Assembly (NCBI RefSeq): GCF_017526105.1
Contig: NZ_CP071839.1
Location: 6,362,001 to 6,426,000, forward strand
DNA: 64,000 nucleotides
Source: Streptomyces cyanogenus
Lineage (GTDB): Bacteria > Actinomycetota > Actinomycetes > Streptomycetales > Streptomycetaceae
Direction: 5' to 3'
Positions within the stretch are counted from its first letter, which is position 1. Every line of letters begins with the position of its first letter. The position numbers and the translations under genes were made by a program. Shown here in pieces: positions 15,817-23,405 of this stretch. The notes under the pieces were generated by a model. That model searched no databases. It saw only the letters and a program-made list of their open reading frames with translations, and was not told the origin of the DNA.

Positions 15817-17838
15817 ATGAACGCCGCCCCCAGCCCCGACGGCCGCTCCGGCGCCCCCGACGACCGGGGAGCCTCCGGCGCCCCGTCCGCTGCCGTACCC
15901 CTCACCGAGCCGGTCCCGCAGCAGAAGAAGCGGGAGACGGACCCCGCCCGGCGGACAGCACCCGGCGCCGACCCGCTGGAGGACCCCGATCCCCGCGTCG
16001 TGGCCCAGGCCGCCGCCGTCGAGAACCTCCTGCGCTGCTGGGTCCGCGAGACCGGCCTCGCCGCTCCCACGACCGGCAGCCTCCCCATCCCACTGCCCGC
16101 CAGCGGCACCGCCCTCATCGCACCGGTTCGCTACTGGTCCCCGACCGGCTGGCACCGCTTCGGCCCACCACGTCTCGCCTGCGCCCCCGACACGGCACCC
16201 CCTGTCGACGCCGTCACCCTCGCGGCGCTCCTCGCCAGAGAGTCCGCCGGCAATCCGGACAGCACCGACCACTCCTCGGAGCACACCACCGCCGAGCGCC
16301 GCCACGACACCGGCGACGGCACCGCTGCCGGCCCCGGCACCGGCCCCGGCACCGCCCCCGACCCCAGCGGCAGCGCCGACCTCGTGGCCAGGGTGGCCGA
16401 CTCGCTCCGCCGTTCCGCGGCCTTCGTCCGGCACCGGCGCGAACACCCCGCCGACCCGCCGGACCTCTTCCTCAGCGCCGAACAGGCCCTCCTCCTCGGA
16501 CACCCCCTGCACCCGATCCCGAAGAGCCGGGAGGGACTGACCGAGGCCGAAGCCGACCGGTATTCACCGGAATTGCGCGGCGCCTTTCCACTGCACTGGC
16601 TGGCAGTCGCCCCCTCTCTCCTCGCGACCGACTCGGCCTGGACCGAGCGCGGTCGTCCCGTTCCCGCAGGCCACCTCATCCGACGGCTCGCCGGAGCCGA
16701 ACTTCCCCTGCCCGACGGTTACACCGCCCTGCCGCTGCACCCCTGGCAGGCACGCGAGGTACGCCACCGCGCATCCGTCAGCGCACTGGCCGACTCCGGA
16801 CTCCTCCGCGACCTCGGCCCCCTCGGCACTCCCTGGCACCCCACCTCCTCCGTACGAACCGTCCACCGATCCGGCGCCCCCGCGATGCTCAAGCTCTCGC
16901 TGGCCCTGTGCATCACCAACTCCCGCCGCGAGAACCTCCGCAAGGAACTCCACCGCGGAGTCGAGGTGCACCGACTGCTCCGCACCGGCCTGGCCCGTCA
17001 GTGGCAGGCGGCACACCCCGGCTTCGACATCGTCCGGGATCCGGCCTGGCTCGCCGTCGACGACCCGGAAGGCCTGCCCGTGCCTGGACTCGACGTGGTG
17101 ATCCGGCACAACCCGTTCGCCCCGACCGACGACGTCGGCTGCGTGGCCGGACTCGTCTCACCCCGCCCGCTCGCCGAGCCGACCGTCAGCACCCCACCAC
17201 ACCACGTCGCTCGGCCGATGCGGTCCCGCCTGGCCCGGCTCGTCGGACGCCTCGCCACACGCACCGGCCGGCCGGTCGGAGCCGTCGCCGCCGAGTGGTT
17301 CCTGCGCTACCTGGAGCAGGTCGTCCGGCCCGTCCTCTGGCTGGACAGCGAGGCCGGCATCGCTCTCGAAGCCCACCAGCAGAACACGCTGCTCCTGCTG
17401 GACGGCGACGGGTGGCCCGCCGGGGGCCGTTACCGGGACAACCAGGGCTACTACTTCCGCGAGTCCCGGCGAGCCGAACTGGACGCCCGGCTGCCCGGCA
17501 TCGGCGAGCACAGCGACACCTTCGTCACGGACGAGGTCACCGACGAACGCTTCGCCTACTACCTCGCCGTCAACAACGTGCTCGGCCTGATCGGCGCCTT
17601 CGGCTCCCAGCGCCTCGCCGACGAGCGGCTGCTCCTCGCGGCCTTCCGCCGTTTCCTCACCGACCTCGCCTCGGGGCCCGCCCCGCTGCGCACCTCCCTG
17701 CCCGGCCGGCTGCTCGACTCACCCGTCCTGCGCTGCAAGGCCAACCTGCTGACCCGGCTGCACGGCCTCGACGAACTAGTCGGCCCGGTCGACACCCAGT
17801 CCGTCTACGTCACCATCGCCAACCCCCTTCTTTCCTGA
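15817..17838 (+). CDS. IucA/IucC-family NIS siderophore synthetase
   Basis: Protein of 673 residues in the NRPS-independent siderophore synthetase family, which adenylates a carboxylate such as citrate and condenses it with an amine or hydroxylamine. Recognisable parts are GHPLHPIPKSREGLTEAEADR (the HPxHPxxK ATP-binding signature near residue 230), LPLHPWQAREV, LGTPWHPTSSVRTV, MLKLSLALCITNSRRENL, and ALEAHQQNTLLLLDGDG with GRYRDNQGYYFR near the C-terminus (FhuF-like end). ATG 15817 follows GAGGAGCCGTC. A Gly/Thr/Pro-rich insert near residues 150-185 is low complexity. It lies 237 bp after the aminotransferase and 109 bp before the GNAT gene, all in the same direction. Confidence 0.93.
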   Translation: MNAAPSPDGRSGAPDDRGASGAPSAAVPLTEPVPQQKKRETDPARRTAPGADPLEDPDPRVVAQAAAVENLLRCWVRETGLAAPTTGSLPIPLPASGTALIAPVRYWSPTGWHRFGPPRLACAPDTAPPVDAVTLAALLARESAGNPDSTDHSSEHTTAERRHDTGDGTAAGPGTGPGTAPDPSGSADLVARVADSLRRSAAFVRHRREHPADPPDLFLSAEQALLLGHPLHPIPKSREGLTEAEADRYSPELRGAFPLHWLAVAPSLLATDSAWTERGRPVPAGHLIRRLAGAELPLPDGYTALPLHPWQAREVRHRASVSALADSGLLRDLGPLGTPWHPTSSVRTVHRSGAPAMLKLSLALCITNSRRENLRKELHRGVEVHRLLRTGLARQWQAAHPGFDIVRDPAWLAVDDPEGLPVPGLDVVIRHNPFAPTDDVGCVAGLVSPRPLAEPTVSTPPHHVARPMRSRLARLVGRLATRTGRPVGAVAAEWFLRYLEQVVRPVLWLDSEAGIALEAHQQNTLLLLDGDGWPAGGRYRDNQGYYFRESRRAELDARLPGIGEHSDTFVTDEVTDERFAYYLAVNNVLGLIGAFGSQRLADERLLLAAFRRFLTDLASGPAPLRTSLPGRLLDSPVLRCKANLLTRLHGLDELVGPVDTQSVYVTIANPLLS

Positions 17839-17947
17839 GCGACGCACCTTCGCGTACCGCCTGAGCGGACCGCACCGTCAGCGAGCCGCACCGTCTCCCG
17901 CATATCCGAGGAACATGACCCACCTCGTCTCCTGAGAGGAGCGCACC

Positions 17948-18718
17948 GTGCCTCCCACCGACGCGAGCGCCGGAACCGGCCCCGTCACCGCCCACCCGGA
18001 CAGCGCCGGCCGCCGAACGGACACGGCGAGCCCGCAGCTTTCTCGGTTCGGCCGGCTCACCGTCGAGGACGACGACCCGGGCAGCGAGGACACACTGGAT
18101 CTGTGCCTGCCGGCCCACTTCATCGCCCTCTACGCCGAGGCGCCGGGCGGCCTCCTCAGCCGACTCGCCACATGGGGTCCGGTCACAACCCCCGCCGGCT
18201 CCTTCCAACTCGTCCCCGTACGCATCGATCAGGACCTGCCGCTCGTCCACCGGTGGATGAACGACCCCGTCGTCGCGGAGTTCTGGGAACTGGCCGGGCC
18301 CCGGAACCGGACGGAGGACCACCTGCGGGCGCAACTCCACGGCGACGGGCGCAGCGTGCCGTGTCTCGGCGTGCTCGACGGCACCCCGATGAGCTACTGG
18401 GAGATCTACCGGGCCGACCTGGATCCGCTGGCCCGCCACTACCCGGCCCGTCCGCACGACACCGGCATCCACCTCCTCATCGGTGACGCCGCGGACCGGG
18501 GGCGAGGGCTGGGGTCCGCCCTGCTCCGAGCCGTGGCCGACCTGATCCTCGACCGGTGTCCCACGTGCGCACGTGTCGTGTCAGAACCCGATCTTCGCAA
18601 CACCCCCTCCGTCGCCGCGTTCCTGAGCGCCGGCTTCCGGTACGCGGCGGAGGTCGACCTGCCCGGCAAGCGGGCCGCCCTCGTCATCCGGGACCGAGTC
18701 CTGCGCGATGTTCTGTAG
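17948..18718 (+). CDS. GNAT acetyltransferase of the IucB/siderophore type
   Basis: A 256-residue protein starting at GTG 17948 after GAGAGGAGCGCACC. It has an N-terminal extension of about 75 residues and then a GNAT core: VRIDQDLPLVHRWMNDPVVAEFWE, which is the LHxWMNxPxVxxFWE pattern of IucB/RhbD/AlcB-like acyltransferases, then GIHLLIGDAADRGRGLGSAL carrying the acetyl-CoA pyrophosphate loop, and NTPSVAAFLSAGFRYAAEVD. Family members N-acylate hydroxylysine or diamines in siderophore assembly. It is the last of the three siderophore genes. No monooxygenase is present, so the acyl acceptor may not be a hydroxylamine. Confidence 0.88.
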   Translation: MPPTDASAGTGPVTAHPDSAGRRTDTASPQLSRFGRLTVEDDDPGSEDTLDLCLPAHFIALYAEAPGGLLSRLATWGPVTTPAGSFQLVPVRIDQDLPLVHRWMNDPVVAEFWELAGPRNRTEDHLRAQLHGDGRSVPCLGVLDGTPMSYWEIYRADLDPLARHYPARPHDTGIHLLIGDAADRGRGLGSALLRAVADLILDRCPTCARVVSEPDLRNTPSVAAFLSAGFRYAAEVDLPGKRAALVIRDRVLRDVL

Positions 18719-19165
18719 CGCCAAGTGATCGGGCGCTCACAATGAGATACGAACGGCGTGCCTGCGGTGTTCCCGGCTCAAGAAAAAAGTTCGACGGACA
18801 TCCGGCGCGCTCGTCGCGCGCGCCGAAGACCCGGGGCCGGCACTGCCGCGGTGCCGGTACCGCAACGAGGCCGGCACTGCCATGGCGCCGGCACTGCCAC
18901 GGCACCCGCCGCCCGTCACCGGTGTCACCCGCCGCCCAGGCGCTCCCTACCCTCGCCGATTCACTGCTGTCACCCGCCGCCCGCCCTCGCCCGTCACCAC
19001 TGTCGCCCGCCGCCCAGGCGCTGCCCTGATCCAGGCCCGGTCCAGCCCCGCCCCCCGGTCCCCTGCCCCAGCCCATCCCGCCCAGGAGCCCCGCCCCGTG
19101 ATCCCGCCCCCTGCCTCCGCCGTGACCACCCGTTTGTCAGTGCAGGGCCGTAGGGTGGTCTGGCT
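18719..19165. other. 447-bp non-coding gap with direct repeats before dinG
   Basis: No gene is supported. The stretch 18840-18910 repeats GCACTGCC and GCCGGCACTGCC several times. Further on a 22-bp sequence is repeated (separate entry). A TAGGGT hexamer at 19151-19156 lies nine bases before the dinG ATG and may be its -10. Confidence 0.5.
18923..19022. repeat. Imperfect direct repeats of about 22 bp
   Basis: TGTCACCCGCCGCCCAGGCG begins at 18923, its first 15 bases recur at 18968, and a copy with one change (TGTCGCCCGCC...) begins at 19001. Copies start 45 and 33 bp apart. Arms do not form an inverted repeat, so they are not terminators. Confidence 0.75.
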
Positions 19166-21157
19166 ATGACGAAGCCCTCACTCTCCGAACTCCTGCATGC
19201 CGCCGTCTCGGCCGTCGGCGGCACGGAGCGCCCCGGCCAGGTGACCATGGCCGAAGCGGTCGCCGAGGCGATCGACGACGGATCCCACCTGCTGGTCCAG
19301 GCCGGCACCGGCACCGGAAAGTCGCTCGGCTATCTCGTGCCCGCGCTCGCGCACGGAGAACGGGTGGTCGTCGCGACGGCCACGCTCGCCCTGCAACGCC
19401 AGCTCGTGGAGCGGGACCTGCCGCGCACGGTCGACGCCCTGCACCCGCTGCTGCGCCGCCGCCCGGAGTTCGCGATGCTCAAGGGCCGGTCGAACTACTT
19501 GTGCCTGCACCGCCTGCACGAGGGCATGCCGCAGGACGAGGAGGAGGGCCTGTTCGACCAGTTCGAGGCCGCCGCGCCCACCAGCAAGCTGGGCCAGGAC
19601 CTGCTGAGGCTGCGGGACTGGGCGGACGAGACGGAGAGCGGCGACCGCGACGATCTCACCCCGGGCGTCTCGGACCGTGCCTGGGCGCAGGTGTCGGTGT
19701 CGTCCCGGGAGTGCCTGGGCGCGTCGAAGTGCGCGTACGGCGCCGAGTGCTTCGCCGAGATGGCACGGGAGCGGGCCAAGCTCGCCGAAGTCGTGGTCAC
19801 CAACCACGCCCTGTTGGCCATCGACGCCATCGAGGGCGCCCCGGTGCTGCCTCAGCACGAGGTGCTGATCGTGGACGAGGCGCACGAACTGGTCTCACGG
19901 GTCACCGGCGTCGCCACCGGCGAACTCACGTCCGGGCAGGTCAACCGTGCCGTGCGCCGGGCCGCCAAGCTGGTCAACGAGAAGGCCGCCGATCAGCTCC
20001 AGACCGCCGCCGAGGGCTTCGAGCGGCTCATGGAGCTCGCGCTGCCGGGCCGCCTGGAGGAGATCCCGGAAGACCTCGCCTACGCCCTGATGGCGCTGCG
20101 GGACGCCGCCCGCACGGTGATCACTGCGATCGGCTCGACCCGCGACAAGTCCGTCCAGGACGAGGACGCGGTCCGCAAGCAGGCGCTGGCCTCGGTGGAG
20201 ACGGTGCACGACGTGGCCGAGCGGGTCCTGAACGGCTCGGAGTGGGACGTCGTCTGGTACGAACGGCACGACCGCTTCGGCGCGTCCCTCCGGGTCGCCC
20301 CCATGTCGGTCTCCGGCCTGCTCAGGGAGAAGCTGTTCGCCGACCGGGCCGTCGTCCTCACCTCGGCGACGCTCAAGCTGGGCGGCGACTTCAACGGAGT
20401 CGGCGCCTCCCTCGGGCTGGGCCCCGAGGGCACGGAGGGCGAGGACCTGCCGCAGTGGAAGGGCGTCGACGTCGGCTCGCCCTTCGACTACCGCAAGCAG
20501 GGCATCCTCTACGTCGCGAAGCACCTGGCGCGTCCCGCGCGTGACGGTGAGCGCGCCGACATGCTGGACGAGCTGACCGAGCTGATCCAGGCGGCGGGCG
20601 GGCGCACGCTCGGTCTGTTCTCGTCCATGCGGGCCGCCCAGCTCGCCGCCGAGGAGCTGCGCACCCGGATCCCCGAGTTCCCGATCCTGCTCCAGGGTGA
20701 GGAGACGCTCGGCGAACTGATCAAGAACTTCGCGGCAGATCCGAAGACCTGCCTGTTCGGCACGCTGTCGCTGTGGCAGGGCGTAGACGTCCCGGGCCCC
20801 AGCTGCCAGCTGGTCGTCATGGACAAGATCCCGTTCCCGCGGCCGGACGATCCGCTGATGAGCGCACGCCAGAAGGCGGTGGAGGACGCCGGCGGCAACG
20901 GCTTCATGGCGGTGGCCGCCACCCATGCGGCCCTCCTCATGGCCCAGGGCGCAGGCCGTCTCGTCCGGGCGTCCGGCGACCGCGGCGTGGTCGCCGTACT
21001 GGACCAGCGGCTGGCCACCGCGCGGTACGGCGGCTATCTGAAGGCGTCACTGCCGGACTTCTGGTACACGACGGACCGTAACCAGGTCCGCAAGTCGCTC
21101 GCGGCGATCGACGCGGCGGCCAAGCAGGCGGAGTCGCAGGCGGCGGGGGCGAAGTGA
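19166..21157 (+). CDS. DinG/YoaA-type ATP-dependent DNA helicase
   Basis: The 663-residue superfamily 2 helicase of the XPD/DinG class is expected to unwind 5'-tailed DNA, R-loops or forked structures. Walker A is AGTGTGKS at 46-53 and the DEAH box is VLIVDEAHEL. The iron-sulfur cluster cysteines appear in the usual interval: one in GRSNYLCLHRL and three in SSRECLGASKCAYGAECFAEM. Later motifs include TSATLKLGGDF, FSSMRAAQLAAEEL and the final MAQGAGRLVRASGDRGVVAVLDQR. Length is close to other actinobacterial DinG-like proteins. It ends next to lexA, convergent, with a shared terminator; no LexA box was found before dinG itself. Confidence 0.93.
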   Translation: MTKPSLSELLHAAVSAVGGTERPGQVTMAEAVAEAIDDGSHLLVQAGTGTGKSLGYLVPALAHGERVVVATATLALQRQLVERDLPRTVDALHPLLRRRPEFAMLKGRSNYLCLHRLHEGMPQDEEEGLFDQFEAAAPTSKLGQDLLRLRDWADETESGDRDDLTPGVSDRAWAQVSVSSRECLGASKCAYGAECFAEMARERAKLAEVVVTNHALLAIDAIEGAPVLPQHEVLIVDEAHELVSRVTGVATGELTSGQVNRAVRRAAKLVNEKAADQLQTAAEGFERLMELALPGRLEEIPEDLAYALMALRDAARTVITAIGSTRDKSVQDEDAVRKQALASVETVHDVAERVLNGSEWDVVWYERHDRFGASLRVAPMSVSGLLREKLFADRAVVLTSATLKLGGDFNGVGASLGLGPEGTEGEDLPQWKGVDVGSPFDYRKQGILYVAKHLARPARDGERADMLDELTELIQAAGGRTLGLFSSMRAAQLAAEELRTRIPEFPILLQGEETLGELIKNFAADPKTCLFGTLSLWQGVDVPGPSCQLVVMDKIPFPRPDDPLMSARQKAVEDAGGNGFMAVAATHAALLMAQGAGRLVRASGDRGVVAVLDQRLATARYGGYLKASLPDFWYTTDRNQVRKSLAAIDAAAKQAESQAAGAK

Positions 21158-21276
21158 TCCCGGGATAGCTCGACCGGCGTCGCCCGGGCACCCGCGTGGA
21201 ATCGGCCCCGGCGCCACCCCTGGTGCCCCGGACACACCCAGGACGCTGGACACCCGCAGTCCGCCAGGCACGTGCA

Positions 21277-21310
21277 GGGCCCCGGAACCGGCGCAGGGGT
21301 TCCGGGGCCC
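21277..21310. terminator. Bidirectional terminator between dinG and lexA
   Basis: GGGCCCCGGAACC (21277-21289), an 8-base loop, and GGTTCCGGGGCCC (21298-21310) give a perfect 13-bp stem in the convergent gap. Confidence 0.88.
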
Positions 21311-21347
21311 GGTCAGGGAGCGAGCGGCCGCCCGCCCGCCGCGGGCG

Positions 21348-22127
21348 TCACACGCGGCGCAGCACCGCGACGACCTTGCCGAGGATGGTCGCGTCGTCGC
21401 CGGGAATCGGCTCGTAGGCCGCGTTGTGGGGGAGGAGCCACACGTGGCCGTCCTCGCGCTTGAAGCGCTTGACGGTGGCTTCGCCGTCGAGCATGGCGGC
21501 GACGATGTCGCCGTTCTCGGCGACCGGCTGGCGGCGCACGGTGACCCAGTCGCCGTCACAGATGGCGGCCTCGATCATGGAATCGCCGACGACCTTGAGG
21601 ACGAACAGTTCGCCGTCGCCGACGAGCTGGCGGGGGAGGGGGAAGACGTCCTCGACGGACTCCTCCGCGAGGATCGGGCCACCGGCCGCGATACGGCCGA
21701 CCAGCGGGACGTACGACGCGGCGGGCTTGCCGGCGGTGTCCGTCGGCTGCACGGTGACGGCCTGGTCGGATCCGCGGACCTCGTACGCGCGCGGGCGGTG
21801 GGGGTCGCGGCGCAGGAATCCCTTGCGCTCCAGCGCCATCAACTGGTGGGCGACCGAGGAGGTGCTGGACAGGCCCACGGCCTGGCCGATCTCCCGCATC
21901 GACGGCGGGTAGCCGCGCCGCTGTACGGAGTCCCTGATGACCTCGATCACCCGGCGCTGCCGGTCGGTGAGCCCGGAGCTGTCCGCCCGGATGCCTGGAG
22001 GTCGCCCCGGCAGGGAGCGCTTGTGTGCCTCGGGATTCGTGGCTTCGTTCATCGCGTGTACCGGCTCGACTCGGCCCTGGGAGCGGTCCTGGGCAGTGAT
22101 GGTGGCACTGTCTGCGGTGGTGGTCAC
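21348..22127 (-). CDS. lexA: SOS repressor LexA
   Basis: Transcriptional repressor of the DNA-damage regulon; activated RecA triggers its self-cleavage. GTG 22127 gives 259 residues (VTTTADSATITAQDRSQGRV). The winged-helix DNA-binding part runs from LTDRQRRVIEVIRDSVQRRG to ALERKGFLRR. The cleavage site is Ala148-Gly149 in GRIAAGGP, and the catalytic dyad is Ser183 (VVGDSMIE) and Lys220 (GEATVKRF). The roughly 50-residue extension before the HTH is usual in Streptomyces LexA. A LexA box lies 61-75 bp upstream of the start, indicating autoregulation. The gene is divergent from nrdR across about 560 bp. The frame stays open far upstream opposite nrdJ, which is a GC artefact. Confidence 0.97.
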   Translation of the reverse strand: MTTTADSATITAQDRSQGRVEPVHAMNEATNPEAHKRSLPGRPPGIRADSSGLTDRQRRVIEVIRDSVQRRGYPPSMREIGQAVGLSSTSSVAHQLMALERKGFLRRDPHRPRAYEVRGSDQAVTVQPTDTAGKPAASYVPLVGRIAAGGPILAEESVEDVFPLPRQLVGDGELFVLKVVGDSMIEAAICDGDWVTVRRQPVAENGDIVAAMLDGEATVKRFKREDGHVWLLPHNAAYEPIPGDDATILGKVVAVLRRV

Positions 22128-22187
22128 GTCGGCCCCTCTCGATGGTCTCCCTGCTGCACAACGGTAGTTGCTTTCGAAAGGTTGCGC

Positions 22188-22202
22188 CAAACACACGTTC
22201 GA
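22188..22202 (-). promoter_or_regulatory. LexA (SOS) box upstream of lexA
   Basis: Read on the minus strand the site is TCGAACGTGTGTTTG, an excellent match to the Gram-positive SOS box CGAAC-N4-GTTYG, 61 bp before the lexA GTG. It predicts autorepression of lexA. Confidence 0.88.
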
Positions 22203-22534
22203 GTGAAAAAGTGCGTTTCGCCTGACGCGATCCCATGTCGGGGTGTATGGCTGACGCGACACTCGGCGGGCAAAAGCACCCATTGCTGTACTCTTCACCG
22301 CCGGGACTCTTCGCCTCGTGGGCTGCGCCCCAGTCTGCCATCCGGAATCCCCGAGTCCGGGATCCGGGTCCCTTCTGCGCGGGAGTGCCACGCCTCCTCC
22401 CTGTGGCGCCCACGGTATCCCCGCAAGCACCGCGGCGACACCGCTCGGCACCCGCGTGTCCTCGCTGGTCGGTGTCGGTGCTCGGGCCCGCTGTCTCCGC
22501 GCGACACGCGCGTCTGCCCAGGTGTATGGGCCAA

Positions 22535-22550
22535 GCCCCAGATGTAGTGG
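22535..22550 (+). promoter_or_regulatory. NrdR box 1 upstream of nrdR-nrdJ
   Basis: GCCCCAGATGTAGTGG aligns with the 16-bp NrdR consensus acaCwAtATaTwGtgt, keeping the invariant C, A, A-T, T and Gtg positions (10 of 16 by my count). It lies 31 bp from a second box, the 3-helical-turn spacing typical of NrdR operators. Confidence 0.75.
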
Positions 22551-22565
22551 TTGGATGGCCGCAGC

Positions 22566-22581
22566 AGCCCAGAAGTTGTGG
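22566..22581 (+). promoter_or_regulatory. NrdR box 2 upstream of nrdR-nrdJ
   Basis: AGCCCAGAAGTTGTGG keeps the NrdR consensus C, A, A and TwGtg positions (9 of 16). With box 1 it forms the paired operator on one helix face, about 110 bp before the nrdR ATG. Confidence 0.7.
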
Positions 22582-22688
22582 TCCCCCGGGTCCGAGACGG
22601 CTCCACGATCGCCTATGCTTAGGGCTGCTTCGCGGGGCCCTTGGGTTCCGTGGGGCCGATGAGTCTGCTGTGAGGAGGGTTGGAGAAC

Positions 22689-23240
22689 ATGCACTGCCCC
22701 TTCTGCAGGCACCCCGACAGCCGTGTGGTCGACAGTCGTACGACCGACGATGGCACGTCCATCCGCAGGCGCCGCCAGTGCCCTGACTGCTCCCGTCGTT
22801 TCACGACCGTGGAGACGTGCTCGCTCATGGTGGTGAAGCGGTCCGGAGTCACCGAGCCTTTCAGCCGTACCAAGGTCATCAACGGTGTGCGCAAGGCATG
22901 CCAGGGGCGGCCTGTCACCGAGGACGCGCTCGCGCAGCTCGGCCAGCGGGTCGAGGAGGCGGTGCGCGCGACCGGAAGCGCCGAGCTGACCACCCACGAC
23001 GTGGGTCTGGCGATACTCGGCCCGTTGCAGGAGCTCGACCTCGTCGCGTATCTGCGGTTCGCCTCCGTCTACCGGGCGTTCGACTCGCTCGAGGACTTCG
23101 AGGCCGCCATCGCGGAGCTGCGGGAAACGACGCGGGGCCCCGCCGTGGACGAGGACGACGCGGGGGCGGGGAGCCAGGAAGACGACCGCGGGCCCGGCGG
23201 GACCACTCAGGTCCCCGTGTCCGCTCGCGCCGCCGACTGA
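22689..23240 (+). CDS. nrdR: Transcriptional repressor NrdR
   Basis: Zinc-ribbon/ATP-cone repressor that senses dATP and represses ribonucleotide reductase genes. The canonical start MHCPFCRHPDSRVVDSR is at ATG 22689; it is preceded by GAGGAGGG and TGGAGA. Zinc ligands are Cys3, Cys6, Cys31 and Cys34, and the ATP-cone spans roughly residues 45-140 (VVKRSGVTEPFSRTKVINGV and VYRAFDSLEDFEAAIAEL). The acidic Gly-rich tail after residue 150 is a Streptomyces-type extension. It is the first gene of an nrdR-nrdJ operon (165-bp gap with a hairpin), controlled by the two NrdR boxes upstream, so it represses itself and nrdJ. Confidence 0.96.
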   Translation: MHCPFCRHPDSRVVDSRTTDDGTSIRRRRQCPDCSRRFTTVETCSLMVVKRSGVTEPFSRTKVINGVRKACQGRPVTEDALAQLGQRVEEAVRATGSAELTTHDVGLAILGPLQELDLVAYLRFASVYRAFDSLEDFEAAIAELRETTRGPAVDEDDAGAGSQEDDRGPGGTTQVPVSARAAD

Positions 23241-23248
23241 CCGGCGGG

Positions 23249-23278
23249 CCGGAATCCGGGAGGAGACCCGGGTTCCGG
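23249..23278 (+). other. Hairpin between nrdR and nrdJ
   Basis: CCGGAATCCGGG (23249-23260), 6-base loop AGGAGA, CCCGGGTTCCGG (23267-23278): a 12-bp stem with one G-U pair, eight bases after the nrdR stop. There is no T-tract. It may be a partial terminator or an mRNA processing or stability element setting the nrdR:nrdJ ratio. Confidence 0.65.
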
Positions 23279-23405
23279 TCGGGAGGCGGCGAACGAAGAC
23301 CTGTTGCGGGCGGCAGCTGAGGGTGCCCGCGACGCAAGACAGAAACACGTGTCCACCGGAACAAATGGGCACTTCAGGGCGTTTTTGCCCGTACAGGGAG
23401 GCGGC

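Noticed and set aside
15375..17864. Plus-strand frame of 829 codons over the NIS synthetase
   Set aside because: Arg/Pro-rich shadow of the IucA/IucC gene, which has full family motifs in its own frame.
23241..23405. Possible cobalamin riboswitch before nrdJ
   Set aside because: The 165-bp gap is too short and lacks a recognisable B12-box; only a simple hairpin is present. In Streptomyces the B12 riboswitch is known from the class I nrdABS operon.
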